DNA of 64,000 bases from Sisyra terminalis (taxonomy: Eukaryota > Arthropoda > Insecta > Neuroptera > Sisyridae), in contig OY292278.1 of the NCBI GenBank assembly GCA_958496175.1, positions 6,696,001-6,760,000 on the forward strand, written 5' to 3'. Under the pieces are notes generated by a model, which did not search any database, was not told where the DNA came from, and worked only from the letters and a program-made list of their open reading frames with translations. This document shows, one piece after another, positions 47,674 through 60,754 of this stretch (within the stretch, counting starts at the first letter, position 1; each line of letters starts with the position of its first letter). Position numbers and translations under genes: made by a program.

Positions 47674-48497
47674 GGGTCTAGCAGGATTCACATAGTGAGT
47701 TGACCCCCAAATAGGAACCTATGTCGAAACTTATGTTAAAATATCGACTTGATTTACAAACACATTTTATATACTTTTCGCGACCAAATTCCTCTTTGAC
47801 CTGGAAATATGGGCAAAAATGTCCCACCACATGACTATTTTTCAAAGTTATATATCTCAAAAACTAATTAAGCCAAAGAAGTGAAACCAACGCGAGGCTT
47901 TAGATTATTTTACAGAGTATATCATATACTTTTTAGAAATTTTTAGAAAAAAAAAATTATAAAAAATAAATCCAAAAAACAAATGAAATATTTTTTTATG
48001 TGTTTTCTGAAAATGACAATCACGAAAGAAAATATTTTATGCTTCTACATAAGTACTATAACTCATAAAAATTGCGCGTGAAAAAAAAGTTGCAACATCT
48101 TGAAAAAAAATGAAATGTGATTTACGCCTACTAATATTCCTCGGTTTTTTTTTTCGAAGTGGTGCATCATATTTTTTTTCACAAAGCTTCAACAAAAAAT
48201 AGGCCACATATAGGAGCAAAACATATATTATTTTCATAATTGTAAATCTAAGGAAACATAAAAAAAAGTTTTTTTAATAGTTTTTTTTGTTTTTCTATAT
48301 TTACTCTAGAGATAATATAAGTTATTTATTAGTTATATTTCCAACCTCAACGTAAAATTGGAAGCACTTGTCATTAAAAGTCAGGGAATGTAGTTGTGCA
48401 TCTTTTAATAGTAACACACCAAAATTTCAGCCATTTTGGACGAGCAGTTTTTATTTGACAGTCGTTTGAGTGAGTCGATCTGAGTATTTTTGTGAAA

Positions 48498-48704
48498 ATG
48501 GAAAAAATAGAGTATCGGGCTGTTATAAAATATTTGTTTTTGAAAAGGAATACGCCTACGCAAATCAAAGATGAGTTAGATTCTGTATACGGGGACTCTT
48601 CACCATCATTTACCACAGTGAAATTTTTGGCAGCTGAATTTAAACGTGGCTCAAGCGTTTTTCAAAATAAATCACAGGCATCAATGGTTACAAATAGTAT
48701 ATAA
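48498..48704 (+). pseudogene. mariner transposase, N-terminal fragment
   Basis: From the ATG, MEKIEYRAVIKYLFLKRNTP, then TQIKDELDSVYGDSSPSFTT and VKFLAAEFKRG match the first helix-turn-helix of mariner-family transposases. Full-length proteins are about 345 residues; after about 55 residues this copy loses similarity and stops at 68. The catalytic DDD core is absent. It lies at the centre of the large inverted-arm element rather than between recognisable mariner ends. Confidence 0.85.
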
Positions 48705-48739
48705 GCAAGTAAGCGTAAAAACTTGCAGAAGATGTCGAG

Positions 48740-48900
48740 GGACATCTGAATCTTCTAGAGGCATAAAATATACTTTATATCCCATTCCCATGCCTATCGA
48801 ATATACATAGAAAATTTCATGAAAATTGGTCCAACCGTAGTTGAGTTATAAATGGTGTAACTAACACGACTTTCTTTTATTTATATATATATATAGAATT
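48740..48900 (+). repeat. RTE-like 3' tail
   Basis: AAATTTCATGAAAATTGGTC, CAACCGTAGTTGAGTTATAA and a final (TA)n run before AGAAT resemble the 3' tails of RTE-type retroposons in insects. It directly follows the mariner fragment. Confidence 0.5.
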
Positions 48901-49742
48901 TTTATATGAACGATAATTATCCAGAGTTCTGCATCCTACGAGATACTACCTTAATTATTTTAGGTTTATAATATTCCAGTTCTAATAAATTATTGCAGTG
49001 ACGATAGTTTTTTTTTTCATTCTTATTTTAATAAAAATTGAACACTTGTAGTTTTTTTTTTCTTTTGGGATCAATTATTTTGATCTTGAAAGTAATCATC
49101 TTAAGAGGAAATATAGAAAAACAAAAAACTAATGAAAACAATTTTTTTATGTTTCTTAAGACTAACAATTATGAAAATAATATTTGTTTTGTTCCTGTAT
49201 GTGGCCTATTTTTTATTGAAGTTTTGCGAAAAAAAAGTTGGTGAAACACTTCGAAAAAAAATAAAACCGAGGTATACTATCAAACTTAAATCACATTTCA
49301 TTTTTTTTTCAAAGTGTTGCACAAACTATTTTTTCGCGCAATTTTTATGAGGTATAGTGCTCATGTAGAAGCATAAAATATATTTTTTTCGTGATTGTCA
49401 TTTTCAGAGAACACATAAAAAATTATTTCCTTTGTTTTTTGGATTTTTTTTTGTATAATTTTATTTTCTAAAAAAATCAAAAAAAAATATATGATATACT
49501 CTGTAAAATAATCTACAGCCTTGCGTTGGTTTCACTTCTCTAGCTTTATTAGTTTTTGAGATATATAACTTTTAAAAATAGTCATGCGGGGGGACATTTT
49601 TGCCCATATCTCCAGGTCAATGAGGAATTTGGTCGCAAAAAGTATATAAAATGGATTTGTATATCAAGCCGATATTTTGACATAAGTTTGGATATAGGTT
49701 CCTATTTGGGGCCCAACTCGCCATGTGGATCCTGCTAGACTC

Positions 49743-52200
49743 TTTTTCCAAAAAAATATATTTGGTTTTATTATTTTTCAAGGAATATTGAATCTTTCTA
49801 AACTTTAAAGGGAAAAATTAGTCTTAGAAGTTCCGAATAGTAATTTAAAAAAAAGTCCAAGTATTTGTGTCGTAATACGAGTACATTTGCCTCGTTTATA
49901 AACCTAATGAATTATTCACGTGATTCTTCAGTAAAATAACATGCGTTCGATTTCATTCCTTTTAGCTTTTTTTTTCTTCTATTTTTTTTCGCTTTTACCT
50001 TAAATAATGGGCGATAACTTTTCGATCAAATCTTCTATATTTGGAATTCAAGTTTTTTTTTCCATGCCCCGGAAAATTGCCAGCGTGCATCTCCTCGTCA
50101 TTTCTAATATATTGTACAAATATTGATTTAGTTTACGTATAATTTTCAAATGGTAAATAGATGAAAAACTCTGGGATATTTTCCACCTTCCCGACTTCGA
50201 TCCCAGCTCCACCTATGTATGTATGTATGTATGTATAATGTTGGAAAAGTTTCGAAGAACTTGTTATCTTTAACTTGAATATACATGGAAAATAATCCAG
50301 GGAGTTGGGGAATGATGCAAAAGCACGAGGTCGCATAACGCCCAAGGCACAACACAATCGCGTACCGAGTCCAACCAACCGTCGTACATTTGAGGGGGTT
50401 GAACATTTTCGGGGGATTATTCGAAATAGCCGTAGTTTGGCTCAAATACGAATGGATAACGGGGGGGATTTTGTTGACATGAACCTGTTGGTTTCGGAAA
50501 ACGACACCACATCTATTCTGTCCCACTTTCCATCGTCTCCATTTCAAACATTTTCATTTCCAAACCCGTCAACAAAACCACAACAAACAGGGGAATTGTC
50601 AAAGTTTTGATAATGTGTGTCCAACATATTTGATCCAAGTTCATCGATAACAGACCTGGTAAAACCAATTTAAATGCAATAAAAAAAAACGACAAGGAAA
50701 ATACCATCTTTTTTTGCACCAACGTCAAAAACCCATTCCACCAAATTTCTCGACACATCCTCGCCCGTCGTAATTGAACAACTTGTTAATCGCACAAAAC
50801 AGAGAAATACGAACAAATTTATCGTATTCGGTAATTAGTTTTAACGTCATCCATGTTCCAAATCCATTTCATATTACATCTAGAAGGTTTTTGATCAAAT
50901 ATTTGCACATAATTGCAATTAAATCAAAATATTTAATCACAGAAAAGAACTGTTCATTTTTTCAATAAGTAAACATTAAAAAAAAAAATAACAGGGCAAC
51001 ATTTTACCAAAGTTATGGATTGACGGGATTTAGTTTGGTGGTTGGTTCGCGTAATTTGTGGTGAACAAGTAGAATTTTTTTTTCTCGATTACGTTGTAAT
51101 TACAAATTATAAATTGCAGTCATTAATTGGATGGGAAAAGTTTTTTGTTTGTTTTGCCATTAATTAAGGAACGGGAGAGGAAAGTTTTTCAAGTCGACCG
51201 ACGCCCTTTTTTTCTTTCGTATTTTTTCGACGACTTGAAGCTTTATCTTGTGCTTTCATTCGGAGAACCGGAAATAAGAAATCCAATGAGAATAAAGAAG
51301 AAATTATCCTGGAGTTGGGATAGAATTTTAAGTTCTTTTTTTTTTGAGACATGATTTGGAAAAAAAATCAATCAATATCAATGGAAATTGTGACATTTTG
51401 AGTAAGAACTAATCAAAAGTTATAACTTTTTGAAAATTTTTCTCCCTTCCATTGTTTATTGGTGCAACAATTACCGATTGTAATAATATTTAACACTGTA
51501 AAAACTAGATAAAATTTCAAATTTCCGTTAAATCCATTATGTTTACCATCATTACCTGCTGCAAAAGTACCAAATGATAATTTTTAATTGAGCAAAATTA
51601 TCATAATAAAAATAATTTCACTCATATTGTAAAAAAAAATTAATGACCCAAAGTAACTTAAGACTAGGCCTACAAATAAGTTTTAAGGGATAAAAAAAAA
51701 GGGCGTTGTTACCAAGATTCAATCAAAACTGTCATTTTTTTATCAAACGACTCTTTTATTTTGAAAGTGGCGTAAGTCCATTTCAAGGACGGTCTATATG
51801 GTGATTCTTCTTCTTGTAACTAGAACAAAGTATGTTAATTATTAAACTTGTAAGTTTTCAGAAATTACTGATTTCAAAAACGCCAATTATTCCCTCCTCT
51901 TTAGTATCTTATGTGCCTATGGTTAAAAATGATAACACTATAGGAATTGTTCCTGAAATGGAGTTAACTCACTTTCAAAATAAACGGTTCATATTTATAT
52001 TAAAGCTTTATTCTTTTACTTTAAAAACCATTAACTCTTATTACGCTAAAATGTTAACAACATACTTCGTAAGGGCTTTGATTCTCTGCTCACAAAATAA
52101 AATTTGCAAAAAGTGCCAGAAAAGTGCAGTCGATTAATTTTGTTTATTAATTAAAACATATAAAGAACTTTCTTCATCAATATAACATATTAAAAAGTGG
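49743..52200. other. No gene recognised; mixed patch 50050-50760; (TATG)n microsatellite
   Basis: A microsatellite of TATG units lies at about 50213-50236. Two overlapping frames on opposite strands (50146-50547 minus, 50305-50610 plus) occur in the GC-richer patch; neither has a recognisable domain and they cannot both be real. A third, 51832-52137 plus, also has no motif. Confidence 0.45.
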
Positions 52201-52204
52201 AAAA

Positions 52205-53001
52205 AACGCGAAAAAAGATTAGTAAGGTATAAAGATGCTGAATTGGAGGAGTAATTGGACCAAAATTCATGTCAAGCTTTAGAAAAGGTCACGAAATTCT
52301 TGGATTAGTTACCAAGTGCTTTTAATCATCTGAAAACCATGAATTTGATGCAAAAATTGGGAAACTGAGTTTCGTATGAATTCAACTCAAGAAACGCCAA
52401 ATGTCGTTTCTTCACGTAGGAAAAATTAAAGATTAAGATGCTTTTGAATAGAATTGTGATGGCAATGAACAAATATTCCAATTTGATATTTCAAAGGAAA
52501 AAAAATCCTGCTGAAAAATATGCTGATAATGCATCAATTTCAACGACAATACTGGTTATTTATGTTAAGAACTTATTGCTGAAGATTTAGTAGGACCAAA
52601 TTGAAATAATTTACTATGAATTTCTCCAGCCTAATATAACCATCACTGGAAAATGTTATCAGCTAAAATTTATGCATTTGAGCCGAGAATTTATGCTTAA
52701 ACGCCCTTAATATTCCAAAAGGCCTGACAACTTACTACACAATTTTTGTGGATAAGACGCAAAAATGGTTAAAGAAATTTTGAAGATATATTTTCCGGAT
52801 ATTGTTTCATCCTACTATACCTTTTTTTGGTCCACGAACCATAAAATTACTGAACAGCATTTCAAAACTTACGAAGAAGCCCAAAACTGGATCAATCCCT
52901 GAATTGTCTCAAAAGAAAAGTATTTTTTTAACAAAGGAATTTATATGCTTTCTTTAAGATGGGAAAAGTAGTGCCTTGCAAAGGACAGTACTTCAATATA
53001 C
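52205..53001 (+). pseudogene. mariner transposase, decayed
   Basis: Reading across frames gives most of a mariner transposase in order: KDAELEE and QALEKVTKFL (about 52231), KTMNLMQKLGN (about 52337), LLNRIVM (about 52443), IEIIYYEFLQPNITITGKCY (about 52600), AKMVKEIL (about 52760), then EQHFKTYEEAQNWI (about 52853), VSKEKYFFNKGIYML (about 52908) and GQYFNI at the end. These match the linker, the catalytic core and the C-terminal 'W..SK...FF..GI..L..RW...V...GQYF' of mariners. The HDNARPH block and the final aspartate of the DDD triad (SSYYTFF where S-D-Y is expected) are lost. N-terminus and inverted repeats are not visible. Confidence 0.85.
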
Positions 53002-53124
53002 AAAAATATTGTTGTACTTTTATTGAAAAAAATCCTCAAGGTTTTAAAGTTTAACCTAGTTAAAACATAAAACTACACTTTACAGAATCAGAGGAATTCT
53101 CAGGTCAATGCAGAGATTAAATTC

Positions 53125-53525
53125 TTTAGAAGTTAAACAACACTTTTGTGTATTAAACACAACAATGTATTGCACCGCACTTAAATCATAGCGATGTAAA
53201 GAACCAATTAGGGAAATATTAAAAATATGTAATTCAATATTTTGACCATTAATCGTCGAAGAAAACTATTCAAAATTTTTATAAGTAATACTTTTATCTA
53301 ATCTCAACTTTATACATAGATATTTTATTAAAGTCAATTCATGTTAAAGCTAAAAAATATTTTTTCAAGAAGTCAAACTGCATTTTTATGTACTTAAAAC
53401 AACAATGTGATACACTGAATTTTAATCTTGAAGACGTAAAGAACCAATTTGAAAAAATTAAAAATTTGTCATTCTGTTCTTTGACCACTTATCATCGAAG
53501 ATAACTATTTAAAATTTTCATTTAT
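53125..53525. repeat. Direct repeat pair, shift about 240 bp
   Basis: Blocks 53125-53290 and 53370-53525 share AACAACAATGT, TGTAAAGAACCAATT or a near match, TTTGACCA, ATCGAAGA and ACTATT.AAAATTTT in the same order. No known element recognised. Confidence 0.55.
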
Positions 53526-53689
53526 AATAACATAATTCATGACCGAAAACTTCAACTGCAGTGATACAATGATATATAATTACTAAAAATTGCCATAATT
53601 TAAAAAGAAATCTATTATAGACTTTTGGAACTAATTATTAGGAAAGTTTTCACTGGTTTAGTTTAACAAAATTATTAAATAATTATTTA

Positions 53690-54290
53690 TTGTGGTGCCA
53701 TAAAAACCAAGGAGGTAGACGAGCTTACAAAAGCAGGCTAAAGTATACTTCTAATGGGTCCAGAACCGGCTATAGGAGTGCAAATGTGCACATCTTTTAA
53801 TTGAAGAGCTGAATGGACTCAAAATTAGCAAATAAAATCCTGGAATTATAACTAAATAGGCAAATTCTCGAAAGTTATAATATGATAAAAGAATTCTATA
53901 CCTTAGAAGGAAGGCCTTCAGAACTCTAGTAAGATATTAAAAGGACACCAAATTTGAGAAAGCATCTCCCAACTATAGCGATAAACCCTGAGTGCATATT
54001 GGAAATACGGTGAGGGAACAGAAAACTGCCTCCCAAAAATGGTTCTATTTGACCTCCTTAGTTCTCATGGTCCATTCGGACATGAGCTGGAAAACATAAA
54101 GAAATTTACTGGACCATCTGTTGAGATTCACTTCGGATGCTTATTGGAACTAAAAACTAAATTGAAACACAATAGTTATTTGGGGATGTAGTGTAGAGGA
54201 ATTTATAAGAATGACTCCAGTGAATGAAGAAGAAGAAGTTGATGATTTTAGCGTTAAAATTTGGCAAATGATTTAAAAAGAAAATCATTT
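53690..54290 (+). pseudogene. LINE RNase H / C-terminal fragment
   Basis: A plus-strand frame reads KEVDELTKAG, a stop, then LLMGPEPAIGVQMC and AEWTQN. This fits the end of the RNase H domain in R1/I-group LINEs (NEKADELA.....GPEP..G...). Further on, SYLG and EEFIRMTPVNEEEEVDDF could be the C-terminal tail. Many stops. Clade is inferred from the presence of an RNase H domain. Confidence 0.55.
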
Positions 54291-54395
54291 ATTTGGGGAT
54301 GCAGTGTAGAGGAATTTAAAAGGAATGACTCTTGCGAATAAAGAAGAAGAAGTTGATGGTTTTAGCGTTAAAATTAAGCAAAAGATTTAAAAAAA
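54174..54395 (+). repeat. Tandem duplication of about 113 bp at the LINE end
   Basis: TTATTTGGGGATG.AGTGTAGA, GAATAAAGAAGAAGAAGTTG and TTTTAGCGTTAAAATT occur twice in direct succession (about 54174-54287 and 54288-54395). Confidence 0.75.
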
Positions 54396-55961
54396 AATCA
54401 TAAGAAAATTCTTTGACAACCATTAAATAAACAGGTTAAAATACCAAGACTTAACTATAGTCTATTTAGGAAGTAAACTGACTTTTTATTTTGTTAAAGA
54501 ACATTTGCTTTGACATTGTGCTTATTACAAATAACAGCATCTCTTCGTCTATAAAAACTAAACTTTTTCTTGATCTACAATTTTACTCAATCTAATTACT
54601 ATTTAGATTGTAGATAATATCATTGAAACTAATGGAAATTTTTTCATTATAATCTAAAATTGTTATTCTATTAAATCTACTTGCTTAAGCAGAAGATATG
54701 GAGATATTTAACCATTTTTTATATTATTAAAATATTTAGCAGCTTTTATAACTACTCTTTCATATAAATTTTTTATTCAAATCACAACAATTGCAGTAAT
54801 TTCTAATCTAGCACCACAAAACTATATTTTTTTTTAATTGGCATTCAAAGACCCTCAGCTTTAAACCATTATTTTAGCTAATAATATTTTTTGGTAATAA
54901 ATTTTAACATTAAATATGAGCCCCCAAAAAAAAGAACCGTCAATGGAAATTGAATCTGCATTATTGATACGTTTAGAAGTGTATTGAGACTCAGACGTCG
55001 AGACTTTAAATTTAGCCTGAGGTATCCCCAAGTTTGTGTGGTAGAGAAAACTAGCATTTTGCTATTTATGAGAAAATTGGATAACGAATACATATGTATA
55101 TGTATATTTGAATATATAGAGCTTGAACTGAGAAAATTTTATGTTTCTCTTATAAAAAAGAAAGGTGCCATTTTTTAAGAACATAATCCTCAAAATGTTA
55201 GAAAGATAAATATGTACAGAAAATAATTTCTTGTGCAGCTTTTAAGTTCATTTTTAAGCTCTTTGTCTAATTTTATTTAGTTCCTTTTGAAAATATCAGA
55301 AATTCATTCAAAAAATTCACATAAAATCTTCCAAATTATCAGTTTCCTCAGTGCTGTCTTCTACGTGTGGTTATTGAACATCAAACTTGTTATTTTATGG
55401 CTCATTTTCTCAAACTTAGCTAAACACACTATAAACATGCATTTTACTAGCGATTTACTTTAATTTGCAGCTTTTAATCGATCATTTCAATTATGTAACG
55501 ACACTCATCTATATGTTGGAGATCCATTAAATTCAAATTGTTGTTCAGTACTTCTATAAAACACTTTTAATACTGCACCTTACAAAGTATTAGTTTGGAG
55601 AAAAAAAAGTGCACTATTTGAATGTTAATTGCATTGCTATGTTTAACATGATAACGGAGATTTCAAAAAAATCAAAAAAATATTAATTTCTTTAATTATT
55701 TAATACCATTTAATAGCCAATTTTTGGGCCCATTTTGCTAGTACATAATTGGAAAAAACTTAAGATATTCATTGTTTACAAATATCCCTTAAGTCCTTAA
55801 GTCTTTCGCTACTCAATTGCTTTATAAATTGGTTCAACAGCAATTCTAAGTACTTGATTGACTCAATATTGAAATACAATCTTCAATTATAATTAATAAA
55901 ATTTAAACACTCCACATAAAATATTTCAATTATTCTATATTCCTGGATAAAATATATATTA
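54396..55961. other. AT-rich, nothing recognised
   Basis: Frames at 54878-55093 and 54984-55178 lie on opposite strands over the same bases and lack motifs. Confidence 0.5.
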
Positions 55962-56630
55962 GACTGATTCAAAAAAAATGATGATTTTTTTCTTAATTAT
56001 ATCGAAAATATTGTTGGGAATGACAAAAAAAAACCTGTGAAAATTTAAGCTCTTAATATTAAGAGGTGCCGCATCGCAAATTTCGATTTTCCATTTAAAT
56101 AACATGGGAACAATATTCCCTTGCACTTTGGAATTTTATAGCTCACGTTGGTGATAATATTTCGGATTGACTAAGGTATATTCTTGAAAAAAGTAAACGA
56201 TCTACAAAAAAGGTTTCTGACAAGTTTTTGATATATTTATTCCTTCAAAAGTTATTCGAGGTCAAAGTTAAACTAAAGATAAATTTTAATATTTTTAAAT
56301 TTTTTGACGCAACCATCAATTTTATGAGAAAATTTTATAAAACATGTTTGTAGAGCACTTTTTTTCCTATAACTTATCTCTATAAAAGTTTTTGATATTT
56401 TTCACAGGACCTAAGTTATTTGCATTAAACTGAAAATTCTCTGAATTATTATATTTTTAACATAAAAATATTTTTTTATTTAATTAAATAACTTAGGACC
56501 TGTGAAAAAGATTATAAACTTTTATAGAGATAATTTATAGGAAAAAAAAATGCTCTAAAAAAAATTTCCTATAAAATTTTCTCATAAAATTGAAGGTTAC
56601 GTCAAAAAATTGAAAAAATTTTAAATTTTT

Positions 56631-56930
56631 ATAATTGATGTGCAATTCAGTTCTCAGCTTTTATTTTTTTAAATAAGAAGACAATTCAGGTTGTTTAGGA
56701 TCGGCTTTTTTATTTAATATTTTTACTATTCAATTAGCTACGTTTTGTTACATATCGTAACTTCATCAGGCTTCTTGATTCACAAAAATAAAATATTTGC
56801 AATTTAAATTCAATAAATAAATAAAAATTAAAAAGTTCTTAAGCAACGTGATAAATACGATCTTAAGCAACCTGACTTGTCTTCTTATTTAAAAAAATAA
56901 TAGCTGAGATCTGAATTTCACATCTATTAT
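56631..56930. mobile_element. Palindromic element P2, copy 1
   Basis: Ends ATAATTGATGTGCAATTCAG and the inverse of ATAATAGATGTGAAATTCAG enclose 300 bp; arms of about 65 bp share TTTTTTTAAATAAGAAGACA. It carries a hammerhead-like core. It sits at the centre of P1 copies 2 and 4. Confidence 0.7.
56741..56769 (-). other. Hammerhead-like core (copy E1)
   Basis: Minus strand: CTGATGA, extra A, stem GTTAC, loop GATAT, stem GTAAC, then AAAA and CG. The G of GAAA is changed to A in both P2 copies, which predicts no activity. Confidence 0.4.
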
Positions 56931-57884
56931 AGAAATTTTAATATTTTTTCAATTTTTTGGCACAACCATCAATTTTATGAGAAAATTTTACAGGACATTT
57001 TTTGTAGAGCACTTTTTTTTCTACAACATATCTTTATAAACGTTTTTAATATTTTTCACAGGTCCTAAGTTATTTAATTAAAATAAAAAAAAAATATGTT
57101 AAAGATATAATAATTCAGGGAATTTTCGGTTTAATGCAAATAACTAAGGTCCTGTGAAAAATATCCAAAACGTTTATAGAGATAATTTATAGGAAAAAAA
57201 AATGCTCTAAAAAAAATTTCCTTTAAAATTTTCTCATAAAATTGATGGTTGCATCAAAAAATTGAAAAAATATTAAAATTTCTCTTTAGTTCAACTTGGA
57301 CCTCAAATAACATTTGAAGGATTATATATATTAAAAACTTGTACGAGACTTTTTTTGTAGACCGTTTAATTTTCTATAGCAATATACTTTGAACATTCCG
57401 AAATATTGTCACCAACGTGAGCTATAAAATTCCAAAGTGCAAGAGAATATTGTTCCCATGTTATTTAAGTGGAAAATCGAAATTTGCGATGAGGCACCTC
57501 TTAATATTAACATTAAGAGCTTAAACTTTCACAGAATTTTTTTTTGTCATTCCCAACCATATTTTCGATATAATTTAGAAAAAAAAAATCATCATTTTTT
57601 TGAATCAGTCCACTGTACAGTATATGCTTTTAAAAAGCCATAATTTGTATTAAAAATTCAGTCTCATAACTAATAATTATAAAGACCAAAAAGCTCGTGC
57701 TTTATTAAGATTTTTTTATCTGACCCAAAAGTTTTTATTTTTGTTTGTTCATCAGAACTTTTTATACATCCTGTACATCATACCTCACTTACTAGAAAAT
57801 TAATTTTCATAATACAATTAAATGTGAAATTTGGAGTTTTTACAAATGAGAGTTAAAAATTTAGGCTGATTTTTTTTTTATAAT

Positions 57885-58563
57885 TCTAATATTTTTTCAA
57901 TTTTTTGACGGAACCATCAATTTTATGAGAAAATGTTAAGGGACATTTTTTGTAGAGTACTTTTTTTTCTATAACTTATCTCTATAAAAGTTTTTGATAT
58001 TTTTCACAGATCCTAAGGTATTTGCATTAAAATGAAAATTCTCTGAGTTATTATATTTTTAACATAAAAAGTTTTTTTTTTATTTTTAATTAAATAACTT
58101 AGGACTTGTGAAAAATATCAAAAACTTTTATAGAGATAAGTTATGGAAAAAAAAGTGCTCTACAAAAAATGTACTTTAAAATTTTCTCATAAAATTGATG
58201 GTTGCATCAAAAAATTGAAAAAATACTAAAATTTCTCTTAAGTTCTACTTTGACCTCGTATAACTTTTGAAGGAGTAAATATATCAAAAACTTGTAAGAC
58301 CACCTTTTTTGTAGATCGTTCAATTTTCTACAAGAATATATCTTAGTCACTCCGAAATATTGTCACCAACGTGAGCTATAAAATTCCAAAGTGCAAGAGA
58401 ATATTGTTCCCATGTTATTGAAATGGAAAATCGAAATTTGCGATGCGGCATCTCTCAATATTGATATTAAGAGCTTAAACTTTCACAGGATTTTTTTTTG
58501 TCATTTCCAACAATATTTTCGATATTATTAAGAAAAAAAATCACTTTTTTTTTTTAATCAGTC
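57885..58563. mobile_element. Palindromic element P1, copy 3, left arm lost
   Basis: It enters at AATATTTTTTCAATTTTTTG, passes the inner palindrome, and ends AATCAGTC before TA (58564-58565). The outer left arm of about 300 bp is missing. P2 is absent from this copy. Confidence 0.65.
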
Positions 58564-58565
58564 TA

Positions 58566-60045
58566 ATTTATATAATAGTTTCTAACTTTTATTTCGAAAT
58601 TGATGTCTAGTTCTTCCTAAAGTATTAATAGCAATCTTTATAAATCTTGTCTGCCTTAATAATTGATATAATTTTTCTTGGATGAAACTAAGCAATGATT
58701 CAATTGAAATGCATATTTAATATAAATTAACATGCGATTTTTTAGTACAATAGTTTTAAAATTGATTTTCCCCATCAGTGCAAAGTTACCAGCGACCACT
58801 GTACTGAGTGTTACGTTTCCGAACTGTTCTGTCGTCTCTCATGAATATGCTGATTATCTTTTCACAAACTCCAACAATGATTTGTTATTCAAATTTGAAG
58901 ACTTTTAATTTATTTAATGTCAACACAGACTTGATCTTTATTTAGGGCTCGAGAGAAATAATAACATTCGAGGGTTAAACGCCAGACAAAGACGTCAAAA
59001 CTCCCGCGTCGAGCAGAGACGAAGGAAAAATGGAAAAAAAATAAATAAATTACTTGTAAATAGGAATTACATTGTGTTAAGTGCAATGGAGGATGAATGG
59101 ATGTATATTTAACGGGATGGGAACGAGGCGACGACGAAAAGCTTTTATATAAGCTGAAATATAAATTAAATAAAAGATTTAAAACGTTTATGCTATCGTT
59201 AAATATTTGCAGGACAAATTTTAAGATAATTGCCACTTGAAAAAAAATAAAATAAAACTCTAAATTTTTAAAATGAGAGCCAAAAGCGTAGGTATTAAGA
59301 TATATATATTGTCCGTGTAGGCATCCCTTGGCAAAAGGCTTTGACTTGTCACAATTTGCCTCGCAGGTACGAAACTGTCATATTTCAAAATTAAATTGAA
59401 CATTTGAAATTAATTTTAAAAATGACTTGTCTTTGTAAACGTTTACGGTAGATAAGAGCACAAAAGGTTAATGCCCCGTTATCACATAAACATTGTATGG
59501 CAGAAAATTTTTGATGTTTATACGTTACACTATCTGGAACTCCACAAATGTCGGAAAAATTTCCCAAATTTCTACTGCAAACATGTGATATTTATAATGG
59601 AATAAATTATGAAACTATTCATTGTAGAATTTTCATTTTTTCGTCAAAAACTTGCAAGGTTGCTAAGATAAAAACATAGAAATTCCTTTTAGTTTTGGTT
59701 TATATATTACTAGAAGATCCCATGAAGTTTGTATCATCCAAGTTAAGAAGCAAAACTTCATTAGCATCGGTAATGTAGTGACATTTTTAATGAATAATAA
59801 GGATATAATTAAATACATAAATTTATGCTTGATTACAACAAATTAAGTGCCTTTTTTAATATGCACTTTATATTTGCATATTTAGATTTATACCTACATG
59901 AATATTGAACATAAAAAAAGGTATATGCATACAAAAATTCATAAATTTTACTTTATAAAATGTGCTCTTAGACTTGGATAGATTTTTCTATATATATTTT
60001 TAATTTTGGACATCGAAATTACATTGTTTTTATAACCAATTTGCT
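58566..60045. other. No gene recognised; mixed patch 58740-59180
   Basis: The patch contains GACGTC- and CGACGACG-type words but no convincing frame. A minus-strand frame 58910-59236 has no motif. Confidence 0.45.
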
Positions 60046-60754
60046 CTAAAATTTTTCTATTTTCTTGGATAATGTATATATATGACTGATTCAAAAAAAA
60101 TATATTTGTTTTTTCTTAGTTATATCGAAAATATTGTTGGAAATGACAAAAAAAAAATCCTGTGATAGTTTAAGCTCTTAATATTAATATTAAGAGATGC
60201 CGCATCGCAAATTTCGATTTTCCATTTAAATAACATGGGAACAATATTCTCTTGCAATTTGAAATTTTATAGCTCACGTTGGTGACAATATTTCGGAATA
60301 TTCTTGTAGAAAATTAAACGATCTACAAAAAAGGTTTCTTAAAAGTTTTTGATATATTTATTCCTTCAAAAGTTATTCGAGGTCAAAGTTGAACTAAAGA
60401 GAAATTTTAATATATTTTCAATTTTTTGACGCAACCAGCAATTTTATGAGAAAATTTAAAAGTACATTTTTTGTAGAGCACTTTTTTTCTATAACTTATC
60501 TCTGTAAAAATTTTTGATATTTTTCACAGGTCCTAAGTTATTTGCATTAAACTAAAAATTCCCTGAATTATTATATTTTTAACAAAAAAAATATTTTTTT
60601 TATTTTAATCAAATAACTTAGGACCTGTGAAAAATATTAAAAACTTTTGTAGAGATAAGTTATATAAAAAAGTGCTCTACAAAAAATGTCCTGTAAAATT
60701 TTCTCATAACATTGATGGTTGCGTCAAAAAATTGAAAAAAATATTAACATTTCA

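Larger units (their letters stand above)
47674..49742. mobile_element. 2.07 kb element with 640 bp inverted arms
   Basis: The left tip GGGTCTAGCAGGATTCACAT and right tip reversed GAGTCTAGCAGGATCCACAT are near identical. Arms 47674-48310 and 49103-49742 mirror each other with roughly 85 percent identity by eye; mirrored frames such as NSHVVGHFCPYFQVKEEFG on opposite strands are a by-product. The 790 bp centre carries a mariner N-terminus and an RTE-like tail. No clear target duplication is seen. Superfamily unknown. Confidence 0.75.
55962..57610. mobile_element. Palindromic element P1, copy 2, symmetric about a second element
   Basis: It starts GACTGATTCAAAAAAA after TA and ends GAATCAGTC. 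The sequence order is mirrored about 56785: outer arm (GTTGGGAATGAC, AAGCTCTTAATATTAAGAGG, CATCGCAAATTTCGATTTTC), then CTTTGGAATTTTATAGCTC, then AATTTTATGAGAAAATTTT, then an inner small palindrome, and finally element P2 at the exact centre. No coding frame. TA duplication seen on the left only. Confidence 0.75.

Noticed and set aside
47678..49738. Two 60-codon frames with near-identical peptides on opposite strands
   Set aside because: They arise from the inverted arms of one element, not from duplicated genes.
50146..50610. Overlapping frames of 133 and 101 codons on opposite strands
   Set aside because: No recognisable domain in either, mutually exclusive, and located in a GC-richer patch where long chance frames are expected.
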